A stretch of DNA of 64,000 nucleotides from Paraconiothyrium sp. Pb-2020. Lineage: Eukaryota > Ascomycota > Dothideomycetes > Pleosporales > Didymosphaeriaceae. The stretch covers positions 2,089,286-2,153,285 of the forward strand of contig JAJUBI010000004.1 of assembly GCA_022419385.1 (NCBI GenBank), given 5' to 3'. Positions within the stretch are counted from its first letter, which is position 1; each line of letters starts with the position of its first letter. The notes beneath the pieces are model-generated. The model ran no database searches and was not told the DNA's origin. It was given only the letters and a program-made list of their open reading frames with translations. The position numbers and the translations under genes are program-made. Below are positions 23,414-34,738 of the stretch, in pieces.

Positions 23414-25828
23414 TCATAGCTCAACAAACTCCTGGCGAAGGATATCGTCCGCTTTGATCTTTTCAAGATACTCGCTGACCTTGGTCGTCATGGTGCCTAC
23501 CTCGAATCCGAAGAATTTGTAAGCCGCCTTGCCTGGTAGACTGTGGCCGAAACGCTTCACACAGATGGCAGCATTCGCGTACCGCTCCCAGCCGTTGGGC
23601 GCGTATGGCTCAATGACGACGGCAGGAATACGGTGCTTCCTTAGTGTATCACGCTTGTACTCCAGCGACTGAGCTTCGAACAGCCTCCAGCAAGGGAAAC
23701 TGATAACGCGTGCCTTTATGTTGTTGGCCTTAAGCTCCTTCGCTACGTCCACTGCAAAGCAAAGCTCCGCACCGACACCAATAAGTGTAACATCTGCATC
23801 CTCGGCCTCTTCTAAAACGTATGCGCCCTTCGCTACACCGTCTCGTCTTGTTTGCGGCTGCTGTGGCAGCGTGTGCCGGGACGTGGAAATGATGGTCGAT
23901 GTGTGCTTGGCCTCGATGGCAGTTATCCACGCCCCAGCTGTCTCCTCACTGTCACCGGGTCGGATATAGAGGAGGTTGGGCATGGCTCTGTAAAGATTGG
24001 CCAGCTCAATCGGTTGGTGGGTTGGCCCGTCTTCACCCATCCCAATCGAATCGTGCGTTGCTGCGTGAATGACCTGCAAGTGTTGCAGCGCACCCATGCG
24101 GACTGCCGGGGCCGCGTATAGGTAAAACATGAAGAACGAAGACGTAATTGGCACAAAGGTATTTGGCGCAAACGCAGCTAAACCGTTGCTTATGGCAGCC
24201 ATGGCATGTTCACGTACGCCGTAGTGAATGTATCGGCCGCTGTAGTCGCCCGTTATGCCGCACGTCGTTTTCAAGTCGGGCTTGTACATGTCAGTTCCTT
24301 TGACGCCGGTTTCTTTGCCGCCTTGACTGTGGAGCCTGGGTTGACTTACATGTTGGAAATCAACTTTGCCCTTCCAGATCATGTTGACTGAGGGCGAAAG
24401 ATCAGCTGTACCAACCATAAAATTATTGCATGCTTGCGCAATGGGATTGAAGACGAGTCCGGAGGAAGCTCGGGTAGCTGTTGCCTTAGCTGGGAGAGCA
24501 TCCTTAGTCGGAATGAGTTCCTTCCAATTCTCGGGAAGGCGACCTTCAACACGCCTACGGAAGTCTGCGCCGAGGTCCGGGTATTTCTCTTCATACGCTC
24601 GCACCTTCTTCTCCCATGATTGTACGAACTCTTCGCCTCTTGCCGGGAGATCTTCGAAGAACCTCCGCACTTCCTCGCCGATTGTAAAGCGCTGACTAGC
24701 GTCGAAGCCATACATCTTCTTCATATTAGCTACATCGGCGTCACCGAAAGCTGCTCCATGCGCCACGGCGTTACCGGCAACAGCACTCCCAAGACCGATC
24801 ACCGTCCGGACATTGACGAAGGTAGGCTTCTCGGTCGACGCACGTGCTTTGTTCAACGCTTCTACCAAACCCTCGATATCGAAACAGCCGTCTTCAATAT
24901 CAATCACATCCCAGCCGCAAGCCCTCATTTTTGCATTCGTATCTTCTGTGTTTGTCAAGTCAACACTGCCGTCGCAGGTAATCTGATTGTTGTCGTAAAT
25001 GATGGTCAAGTTGTTCAATTTGTAGTGCCCAGCCAAGGAGATCGCCTCGAGCGCAACGCCTTCCATTAGGCAGGCATCTCCAATTTGACACCACGTGTGG
25101 TTCGATACGACGTCGAAATCAGGCTTGTTGTAGGTGGCTTGGAGGTTCTTTGTCGCCATTGCGAGACCGACAGCATTTGCAACGCCTTGGCCCAGTGGCC
25201 CGGTCGTAACTTCGATACCTTCATGTTCGATCTCCGGGTGTCCGGGACACAAGGCATCGACGCGGTCCGAGTGGTATGACTTTAGTTGATCGAAAGTCAT
25301 GGCTTTGTAACCTGTAAGGTGCAGGAACGAGTATTGGAACAAGCATGTGTGTCCTATCAGTTGTTAGTTCTTCTGGCTTCAACTCGCGATATGAAAAGCA
25401 AAACGCTCGCCTACCGTTTGACAGGACGAATCGATCCCGATTGAAGTACGTTGGAGTGTGGGGTGCATAGTGCATGACATATTTCCACAATGCAACACCA
25501 ATGGCTGCCATGCCAATGGCACCGCTGGTTGTAGTAAGCCTCTGCAAGATTATTCGCTTTGCCGCAGAACAACTTACCCCGGGTGACCTCCCTTGAATTG
25601 CTGGCATAGGTCTGCAATGCTGTAAGACTATCAGTGCTATTCTAATTCTCTTCCGCGGTTAGCGTACAGCAGACGGAATGTCTTCAAAACCAGATCATGT
25701 TCTTCTGATAGCTTCTGCACTGAAGCCTTCTCGAACTGCTCTTCCTTCTTCAGTCCCTCGACTACGCTTTTGCCGTACTCGGTCTGACCAGTGCCGTTGA
25801 CCTGCGGAGCTCCGTCGGCGAAATGCAT
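23414..25828 (-). CDS. Dihydroxyacetone-synthase-like transketolase
   Basis: Thiamine-diphosphate transketolase of the subgroup related to formaldehyde transketolase (DAS). It transfers a two-carbon unit from xylulose 5-phosphate to an aldehyde. The 5' exons join as FRLLIADLCQQFKGGHPGGA and RFVLSNGHTCLFQYSFLHLTG. Visible features: HPGG near residue 66, substrate His in SNGH, ThDP/Mg segment GDACLMEGVALEA with DNNQITCDGS, the pyrimidine-domain Glu in YGVREHAMAAISNG, and HDSIGMGEDGPTHQPIE. GPLGQGVANAVGLAMATKN and the length, about 727 residues, suit the DAS-like group. A 69-base intron (24349-24281) is in frame and stop-free; removing it gives VDFQHPDLKTTCGI as in relatives. The C-terminus EFVEL is not a canonical peroxisomal signal. 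It is divergent from L-arabinitol dehydrogenase, 584 bases apart. Confidence 0.9.
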
Positions 25829-26412
25829 TGTTCGGTCTTCGTCTGTAGCAGATTGAAGGTCTACAGAGTGTGGGAGAATCAAGGAAAGACACGAGAGAAG
25901 AATAGTTCGAAGATAATTCTACATATGTTTACACTACTCTCACGTTTGCTGGACCCTCTGGCGCTTGGATTACCCCTCCAGGAAATCCGAGGTGCGTCGA
26001 AGTGGGCGCTTCCGTAAGCGGAAATTCTAAGCACTGCTACCTGAAACGGAAGGCTTAACCACCACCCCTGCCAATCATATTACTTAGGTATAGTTCTCCG
26101 ACATGATGCCTACGCCGTCGGTGGGTGTGGGTGGAGAAACCCGTCCCCATACCCCGCGGACCGCCACCAGTTTATCACGGTCCGTTCATTGAAAGCCGCG
26201 AGAGCGTGACCTGACAAAAGTTACAGCGCACGTTGACAGAACCTTCTTGCATACACGAACCTTTCTGCCACACGGTCACAAGCGTTCTCCTGTCGTGACC
26301 GAACTGATACCTGTATTCTTGTTGATCTGACTACTTCGCGTAAACACTACATACCTTTTTTTGTTGCTCAAAGAGCGAGGCTACAGATACACACGCCGTT
26401 GTCCGCCTAGAA
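25829..26412. promoter_or_regulatory. Divergent promoter region, transketolase-like gene and LAD
   Basis: No coding frame. The two ATGs face away from each other across this stretch, so shared control of the two pentose-related genes is plausible. A GGTTAAG (minus strand, 26052-26058) resembles the GGNTAA core of pentose regulators, but one hexamer is not evidence. Confidence 0.5.
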
Positions 26413-27805
26413 ATGTCTCCCGCCGCTGTGAGTGTCTAGCACCGTGTCAAAAGAATTCCAGGACTGACGTTGTGACAGATCGAAAACGACGTGGCCACGA
26501 ACGGAGTGAACACGAAGGGCGTTGTGAAGTCAAAAAAGACTACCATCTCAACACCTTTACCAAATCCATCTTTGCAGGTGACGGCCGATCACAACTTAAA
26601 GCAGGTGGAAGCGCCCGTCTATGCTCCAAGCAACGATGAGGTCCTCCTACACATCAAGGCCACCGGTGTTTGCGGGTATGTCCACCGAAGCCGTGCACAT
26701 TCAAGCGAAAGGTTGACGGCGCTCTAGGTCGGATATTCACTTCTGGCGACATGGAAGGATAGGAACATTGGTGGTCGAGGGAGATTGCATATTAGGGCAT
26801 GAGGCGGCAGGCATCGTGCTTCAATGTGGAGAAGGGGTCACCAACCTCAGGCCTGGTTAGTATGCTCTTGTCAGCAAGAGGTTACGTCTGCTAAAAGTGT
26901 GCTAGGCGATCGTGTAGCTGTCGAGCCCGGTGTTCCCTGCGGTGTATGTTTTCTCTGCATGGACGGCCGGTATAACCTTTGTGAGGATGTTCAATTCGCC
27001 GGTGTATACCCCTACGATGGGACCATTCAACGTTACAAGTGCCATCCCGCGAAATGGTGTCACAAGCTTCCCGATAATGTTTCGTTTTCGGAGGGCGCAC
27101 TTCTTGAACCTCTCTCCGTAGTCATGCACGGCATAAACACCGCAGGGCTCTCTCTCGGTCGCGGTGCTGTTGTCTGCGGCGCCGGTCCGATTGGTCTCAT
27201 TGCGCTGGCGGCTGCGAGGGCGAGCGGTGCGCATCCGATTGTGATCACAGACTTAGAACCCAAGAGACTGGAGTTTGCGAAGAAGTTCGTGCCCTCAGCT
27301 ATCACTTACCAGGTCCAAAGGAATCTGAGTGCGGAGGAAAATTCTAAAGAGATTAGAAGGCTGTTCAACTTCGAGCACGTGGGCGAATACGGAGCGCCTG
27401 AAGTGGTGCTTGAGTGTACCGGCGTAGAGAGCAGTGTCATCACAGCGTGCTTCACAGCGAGAAGAGGCGGGACTGTGATGGTTATCGGCGTGGGGCGCGA
27501 GATCATGAACAATCTGCCGTTCATGCACTTGTCGCTCGCCGAGGTTGGTCTCTCCTTCGACGAGCTCACCTTTTATCAACAGTACTGACATAATACAACA
27601 GATCGATCTCAAGTTCATCAACCGATATCGCGATACCTGGCCAGCGGGTCTGCAATGCCTCGGTGGTCGTATTCTAGATCTCAAACCTCTCGTCTCGCAC
27701 ACATACCCCTTGGAGAAGGCATTGGACGCGCTGCACACATGCGGAGACTTGAGTAACGGAAGCATCAAGGTGCAAATCCTCGATGAGGAGGAAGACGTGT
27801 TTTGA
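26413..27805 (+). CDS. LAD1: L-arabinitol 4-dehydrogenase
   Basis: Zinc-dependent NAD-linked alcohol dehydrogenase oxidising L-arabinitol to L-xylulose, the second step of fungal L-arabinose catabolism. Five exons (first MSPAA) give about 390 residues. Catalytic zinc ligands are in GVCGSDIHFW and GHEAAG; structural zinc cysteines are in GVPCGVCFLCMDGRYNLC. The Rossmann segment AVVCGAGPIGLIALAAARAS is followed by VITDLEPKRLEF, whose Asp fits NAD rather than NADP. ALLEPLSVVMHGI, GTVMVIGVGREIMNNLPF and IDLKFINRYRDTWPAGLQCL are near-diagnostic of LAD against xylitol dehydrogenase. The fourth intron, starting at the in-frame GTTGGT after LAE, must be removed to reach IDLKFINR. It is divergent from the transketolase-like gene and upstream of an MFS sugar transporter. 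Confidence 0.94.
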
Positions 27806-28694
27806 GGAGATGATTTTCTTTGTTGTTCGCAAGTGGCGCTGATGGTAGGGAGTTTGAGGCAGCATACATTACACGACGGACACGAAAATACCATAGACAT
27901 CGGAAGGCAACCCCGCTATCGAATTCTATTATTCTGAGTATGCTAGACTGTTGAATAAACCCAGTTAATTTTGACAAAGACAAATTCTTCCATCACCGCA
28001 GCCTCGAACACACATTGCTCATTCATCTCCATGAGATTGTTGAGCACTCGGCGCTAGGACTAGTGCATTCATCTGGAGAACAGAGTTTTATCGATAACGG
28101 GGCGTCGTTCGAGACCATTTTGGCCATCAGGCTCTCCACACTCAATAAACATCACACGCACTCAACACTAAGGGTGGGCGAGTACACGATGCCACACGAT
28201 TCAAGCGAGCGCTTCTGAGATCCCAATTGAGTCCTGTCTGGAACGTGTGCAAATTGAACGGCAAATCGTCGGCAGTCTAGTCCTTGACCCGACGAATCGG
28301 CAACGCATCGGTGATGGATATATCGGCCCTTCCCCTCAATCAGTCTAGTTTCCGTCGAATTCGACACCGTCTCGATGCCGTCTCGAACACAGACCTCGCT
28401 GCAGCGCCAGATCCGGGGAAAGGCCTTGCAAACGCGCAGGCATCCCGGTTCTATCCCGAAGCTGGGGCAGACCACGCGAGCGGCGCATGACATGACCCAT
28501 CATCTCCTCCATCTGGAGGCCCGCACCGCTTCTCCAGATACTTAAGGGCCGAGCATCTCCACGCTTTGGATGACCCACAGCGCTGGAATTTGGGACTGCG
28601 GTGCTGGGTAGACATCTAGTTCAGATCTACCACATTCTTTATTTCCATTGTATCTCCAAGGACTTACCCTTGGTATCTCCCTTCCTCCGTCACC
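27806..28694. promoter_or_regulatory. Intergenic region between LAD and the sugar transporter
   Basis: No supported gene. It contains the LAD 3' end and the promoter of the transporter gene, which lies in the same orientation. No specific elements could be assigned. Confidence 0.45.
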
Positions 28695-30376
28695 ATGGCA
28701 GACAAGCCCTCCGCCGTTGAGGTCAACGAGAACTTCGTCGAGAAGATTGCACCCACTGCAGCGGAGACTGCACAGCTTGGTCACCTTGCCAATCAAGAGG
28801 ATCACGAAGTTGGCAAACTTGCCGCATTCCGCAAATACCCCTGGGCGTGTGCTTGGTGCTTCTACGCCGTCTGGTGCGTGTTGCTGGTCAGCTTTGAGAA
28901 TCAGGCTGCAGGCAATGTCATCAGTATCCCCGAGTTCAGGAAGGACTTCGGCAATGCATATACCGCTGAAGACGGAACTACATCTTATGTGTTGGATGCA
29001 ACTTGGCAGGCTGCCTTCCAGGGAGCGCCAGTGGCTTCGTATATTCCCCTAACATACTGACACGTTCTGTTTTTATTGAGAAAATGACACTAACAATTCA
29101 CAGGGCTGTTTTCGGTGCGTTAGGATGCGGTCAGCTTGCAGACTGGCTGGGTCGCCGTGCCGTCATCATGATTTGCCTGGTCGTAAGCTTTGCGGCTATC
29201 ACTATGGAATTCGTCGCGACTTCGAACGAGCTGTTCTTCGGCGGCAAATTCCTCAACGGCTTCGCTACCGGTGCTCTCGCCTCGGTCACTGTCACATACA
29301 TCGGAGAAATCGCTCCACTCGCACTCCGCGGCATGTTGACATGCTTGACCGCTCTTGCCTACACCTTCGGCCCTCTCACCGTCGCCCTCATCGTCAACTC
29401 CACCGGCACCTACACTAACCGATGGGCCTACCGCGCTGTATTCTGTGCCCAATATGGCTTTGCAGCCGTAGCCGCCATCTTCGTCTTCTTCATGCCAGAG
29501 TCTCCCTGGTGGCTCGTCAGCAAGGACCGACCCGAGCGTGCGCTCAAGGCCCTGCACAGCCTCGGCCACCGTGGCGTAGAAGGCGAGAAGAAGCTCGCCC
29601 TCATCACCAACACGCTCGAGGAAGTCAAGCGCGAAACTGCAGGCGTCACCTACCTCGAATGCTTCCGCAAGTCCAACCTCCGCCGCACAATCATCTCCAT
29701 CATGCCGCTCTCCATCCAGGCGCTCTCCGGTATCGCCTTCGCTGCCAGTTACTCGACGTACTACATGCAGCTCGCCGGCTTCTCGACTGCCATGTCCTTC
29801 AAGCTCCAGATCGTCCAGCAGGTCATTTCTCTGATCGGAAACGTCATGTCCTGGTACCTCGTAGACCGCGTCGGCCGCCGCAACCTCACCTTCTATGGCC
29901 TCGTTGTGTTGACCGTGATTCTCTTCGTCATGGCTGGCTGCGCTGTCCCCGGAACACCAGGAGGCTCTAAAGCTGCTGTTAGCATGATCCTGATCTATTG
30001 CTGGTGGTACAACGTCACTATCGGTGCCACCGCATACACCATCCTTTGCGAGGTGTCTACCTCACGTCTGCGTATCAAGACCATCGCTATCGGCCTTGCG
30101 CTTCAAAACGCGTTGAACACTATGTGGTCATTTGTTCTGCCGTACCTGTTCAACCCTGATAAACTCAATTTGGGTGGAAAGCTGGGTTTCATCTTCGGTG
30201 GCCTGGCTGTTATCTGTCTCGTGTACCTTTGGTTCTACCAACCTGAGACTGCGGGCAGGACGTATGAAGAGCTCGATGAGATGTTCATCAAGAGAGTGCC
30301 CGCAAGACAGTTCAAGACCTATCGAACGAATGCCCAGGCAATGGGTGAGGCTGTAAAGGAGAAGGAGGGGATGTGA
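28695..30376 (+). CDS. MFS sugar transporter
   Basis: Sugar:proton symporter family member of about 540 residues with 12 predicted helices and one intron after APVAS (28.7-29.04 kb exon, rejoined at about 29104). Family marks are LGCGQLADWLGRRAVI (GRR between helices 2 and 3), PESPWWLVSKDRPERA after helix 6, LVDRVGRRNLTFYG after helix 8, and PETAGRTYEELDEMF at the end of helix 12. The last motif and the tail VPARQFKTYR resemble the maltose/alpha-glucoside permease group, and relatives of that group also carry other sugars, so substrate is not fixed by sequence. Position beside LAD suggests a pentose or arabino-oligosaccharide. The N-terminal 45 residues are hydrophilic and cytosolic. Confidence 0.9.
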
Positions 30377-31917
30377 GATGGACTGTGTTTGATTTCTCGC
30401 TGTTCTTTTCAGCATAACGAAGCGCATGAAACTTAGTACATTAGCAACATGGTTTAGTTTGATCAAACGTACTAACGTTGGTATAATAACATACTGTTCA
30501 GTCTATTGAAGTGTGTGTTCGAGATTGTAATTACAGTGACTGCGTTTAGCCATTCAAATATGTTGAAAGCACTCATACTAGGAGTAATCTCTGAGGGCTT
30601 CAATATCAACTATGCACTCCATCCCCATAACATTCTAAGCCTAAGTGATTACAGTCAACGGCCTTGCGCGAATATCGGTAAAGTGCAAATGAGATGGCTA
30701 ATATAGACAATCGCTTTCCATTTGATCTTTAGCATAATCGTCGTGACACTACAGGAGGAAGCATCGGACTAAACTAGGACCACCTTTATGTAAGATGCAT
30801 AATCGTCTTCTCTACAGGATCAACACACTAGGAGACCTCCAAATATGACAATCATGCAAACTCTATCTTCCGAAAGCCATACCGATAGCCTATCGGAGGG
30901 TCTGGGAGGCATACACATCCTGCAAGCATCACTGCACGAAACAATTCCCAGCAATTGACCGCTACGTAGCTGAAAACCTGAGGGGTTCCTAGGCTCCTAC
31001 CCGGGGCAAAGGAGGCTTGGTTGCTGAAACTAGTAGACGCGTACGAGATGCTTTTACCGTACTGACCACATATTTCAACAACGCTTGATTCACGTAAAGA
31101 GCTATCTTTCAAATCAGAGAAGACCGCGCCAATGACTTCGTCCAGCAGAATGCTATGAGACTCTCTTTACCAGTGGGCACCTCACCCGTGCACAGGCCCT
31201 CCTCGTCCACCAGATCGACCTCCTTCTTCGATGATGACATTCGCATGCGTGTGCTATCGAGACGGATGCGCAGGTGGACTCATCCTCACATTTTAGTATG
31301 AAGTTATTGCGGAAATAACGACGATAGGTTTGCGCCTTTTCCTCCGTTTCCCATAGTTCCTCTGGTGGAATGGGAAGTATGGTACGTCGTCGAGAGTTTA
31401 AGGCGGATGTGGTGCCCGGAGCTGAAGTGCAAGAGCCGCCGCGTTCTCGAAGAGTTCATATGCTGGATGATCTTCGGCAAGCTTGTCGTCATGAATAGCT
31501 AAGGTCGATGCGTCGACCAAGAAACTGTCAAGACACTGTCAGTGAGATGCCTTGCTGGTTCAATAGGTGTAGTGGAAACTCCGTCATTTGCAATAGGCTC
31601 CCTTCGACTGGCGTCGAAAGCATCCGAATACTAGGCACCATAGATCGAATCGACATATCCGCCAAAGAATATTAGATGATGGTAGGGCTATCTGTCTATG
31701 CTCTAGGGTATGCAGTTTCCTTATTTCGCGCCGCTTTCTCCCGTCCAAACCTGCTGCTCTCATATCCCTCCCGGCGCAACCGCAATAAACGCCCTGGAAG
31801 ACCCATCCAGTACCCCTAGAAATCCTATTCGCCCTTGCACAATACAAGCGCTTACGCTCACTGGCAAAAGGGAAACAATGACACAGATATAAACCCAGGA
31901 AAACCACTGAAGGGGGC
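30377..31917. other. 1.5 kb without a supported gene
   Basis: No recognisable product. Two adjacent plus-strand open stretches, around 31105-31300 (ANDFVQQNAMRLSLPVG) and 31320-31500 (MVRRREFKADVVPGAEVQ), look slightly protein-like but have no start, domain or firm splice signals. Confidence 0.35.
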
Positions 31918-33547
31918 TCAGCTCGGCTTATCGCAGCCAATGCGCCCCAGCAGCTCCTTGTGGTCACCATGACCCGGTATACTGATCCCGCTTGATCTGG
32001 TTGATCGTTGAGTCTTGCTTCTCCGCACGGTGGCGGCGCCGTTAGCATTCGCACTTTTCCTAGTTGTGAAGTTGAGCGACTCGACGCCGACTTCCTCCTC
32101 CAACGGCGCGGCCGACACATGCTGTGCTTCGTATCCGCTCTTGACATCCTCAATCTCCTCATCATCCCCCTCGTCATCGGAACGAACGTCATCTGCGGCA
32201 TTGCCCCGGATAACATTCACCACGACCTTCACAATCATGCAAAACCAGAGAAAGATGATGGCTTGCAGGCATAACAAGAGGGTGAGAAAGCTGAAGCGGA
32301 TGGTGGGGTTCCAGCAGACGGGCCCTTTGTGATCAGTATATGCCTTAACGAGGTTCGGCCAGACAACATTGCCACCCAGCGCATCGTAACGCGCCGAGTC
32401 ATTGGCGGGCACCATCGTGCCATCGTCGAAGTAACAGCCAGGCTCCATGTCGATGGGGGCATGCTTGTATACGGAGTATATGACCATTGGGAAGAAGGTT
32501 TGACGGGTGACGACCCAGACCACAACGAAAAGGCCAAAGAAGATGTCGCAGGTTTTGGCGTAGCCCAAGTACTTCAGTAGCTTGGCGGTCTAGAATACTA
32601 GTTCAGAATGCTAGGCTTTCGCAGGGAGAGATTCGCACTTACCGGCAGTACTATATCGACCAAGTCCATAATGCATAGAATGACAATGCCGACCCGGGTA
32701 TGGTAGTACCCGTACGAGAGGAACAGAAGGGCGATGGTGAAGATGTGGTGGGTAAACATCTCTGCATAGTCCTTGCGCTTCTCCTCGATGTTCACTACCA
32801 GGATTTGTGCGATCCAAAACGCCCATTGAGCGAGATAGTAGAACTTTGACAAACCACAGATCTCGCGAAACGGCCAGCCTTTCCACATACCATGCAAGTT
32901 GAAGAAATACTCTGAATGCCAGAGAATATACTGTGCCACAATTAGCTTCTCATCGATCCAGGCAGGACATTGCTGTCAACGTACCATGCCTAAAGACCAG
33001 GAGCAGATGCAGTAGCAGACCAGCCACGCCTGTTCCTGAAACCTGACAAGGCCCTTCTTCGTCCTGATGCCTCCTCGCCTAGCTAAAGGAGCCAAAATAT
33101 AGTCCATAACGGCAACCCGTAACCCTACAAAAAGCACGAGCCACAGTGCCACGTATGCAAGGTCGTCCGTGCCGCAGCCATATTTGCCGCTTTCGGGGTT
33201 GTAGTATGAGAGCTGGTAGAATTTTTGTGTATATTGCCGCGCTCGAGGGAAGAAGATGTGCGTGAGGAACAAGAGGGATACGAGGTTTACCGCTATGCCT
33301 GTGCCAAGGAAAAATTAGACGGTTGTTCATTATTGATCCTGTCTAGTGTCCAGTCCAACATACCGATCTGGTGCTCGCATAGCTGCATGCACAGGTATGT
33401 GAAGAGTCCGTCATTCTCAGTCCGCGGCTTTGCTCTCTTATAAGGTTTGTGTGCGCCATTGACATCGTTCACTTGCTGGTCTGTGGTCTGAACAATCTGT
33501 GCGGCTTTCCCTAGGCCGCCTGTATCTGAGCTGCGACAACTGATCAT
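31918..33547 (-). CDS. LAG1: Ceramide synthase, TLC-domain Lag1/Lac1 type
   Basis: ER membrane acyltransferase joining a fatty acyl-CoA to a sphingoid base. Exons join as HQIGIAVNLVSLLFLTHIFF across the 33.3 kb intron and VDIVLP into the GYAKTCDIFFG exon. The Lag1 motif, including the two active-site histidines, is visible in KDYAEMFTHHIFTIALLFLS followed by GYYHTRVGIVILCIMDLVDI. Several hydrophobic segments surround it. The C-terminal tail is strongly acidic (DDVRSDDEGDDEEIEDVKSG), resembling the casein-kinase-2 sites that control yeast ceramide synthases, then Arg/Ser-rich. The start at 33547 (MISCRSSDTGG) is the first ATG in the frame reading into KPRTENDGLFTYLCMQ; an upstream exon is possible. 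Fungi usually carry two or three paralogues, and I cannot tell which this is. Confidence 0.9.
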
Positions 33548-34738
33548 ACTGTGCGTAGCGCACCACAGTGCGTGAGTAGAATCGGCCAAGCTCGGGGAAG
33601 AGTGGGTATGGGGTGGTGGTCCACTTGACGTTGAACCTCAAGCGACTGCAGAATAGCGTCGCAAACACGAGCTCGTTTCTCGTGAATGTAGACAGTTGCT
33701 CTGCGCAAACTGGTTGCAGGTGCCTCGAACCACGGTATTGGCACGGCGGTTGCTGGGTCCACGCGTGTCTGATAACGAGTGTTGGTTCGTTTTTTTCTTC
33801 CTCCTAAGAATGAGCGGACATGGGCGACGGTATAAGCGGACGAGACGAGGAGCGCAGCGTGCGGCGACACGATTTGGTGGACGGGTGAGCGACCGTTTTG
33901 GCGGGGATGTGCGTTTCGAATGGGGAGACAAGCGGTGAAATTCGGGGTAAGAGTGCGCGGATCGCACCTCCTTTTCCGATCGTTTTCGCACGCTGCGAGG
34001 GTCGCCTGCGATTTAGATGGGATTTTCGAGCCTCAGCTTGCGGCGTCCAAGGCAATTGAGTTTGAACAGGGCGTGTCCACCGTTCGGGAAGGTCACAATC
34101 GCGTCAACGGTCCCCCGCAAATATCGACGGCGTGGTTTCGCTTGAGCTCCGCGAGCGACGGGTTTCAGACGAAGACGCAACGCAGACGAGGAGGGAGGGA
34201 GCTTGTATGGGACTGACAAAACGACAACCGACGACAGGCCAGACAGGAGAACAGACAGGCTTCGCCCTGTGCCCCAGCGGAGCTTCTTCTGGGCGGAGCT
34301 GGAGGTGGCCTGAGCGCAATTTGGCCTCGTCGACTGCTGTTTCGTTTCTCGCCAAAGGAGAAGGGCCCACCTGCAGCCAAGCCGCCTGCGGGCCAGGGTC
34401 CACCGCCCATGGCCGCCGCCGGCCAATGACTTGCGCCATGTGCTAAGCCGGCGGCGCAGTGCCCCGCCATCTCCCATGCGCGAAGCTGCAGTGCATCCAT
34501 GGGCTTCACACCGGGGGACCTGCAGTGAGATGGTGTCACGCCGACAGGACATGTTCATGATGAGATGATATACCGTTGTAGAACTTGATACGGAAAACAA
34601 ACTAAGCGCACCGATTCACACCGCACATTACAGAACCAAACCATGTGCAATTGAGTGCAAGAGAAACACCCGTGTCCAAACGCCTCGTATAAACCCATGT
34701 ATGCCCGCCGTCCAAAGCCCTGCATCCCTCAGAGCGCC
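33548..34738. other. Intergenic region
   Basis: Upstream of the ceramide synthase and 3' of the Bax-inhibitor gene. Several GC-rich frames of 80-195 codons stay open on both strands but overlap each other and show no domain. I see no gene I can defend. Confidence 0.4.

Noticed and set aside
34013..34600. 195-codon minus-strand frame upstream of the Bax-inhibitor 3' end
   Set aside because: Low-complexity, Arg/Ser-rich, overlapped by other long GC-driven frames; likely chance.
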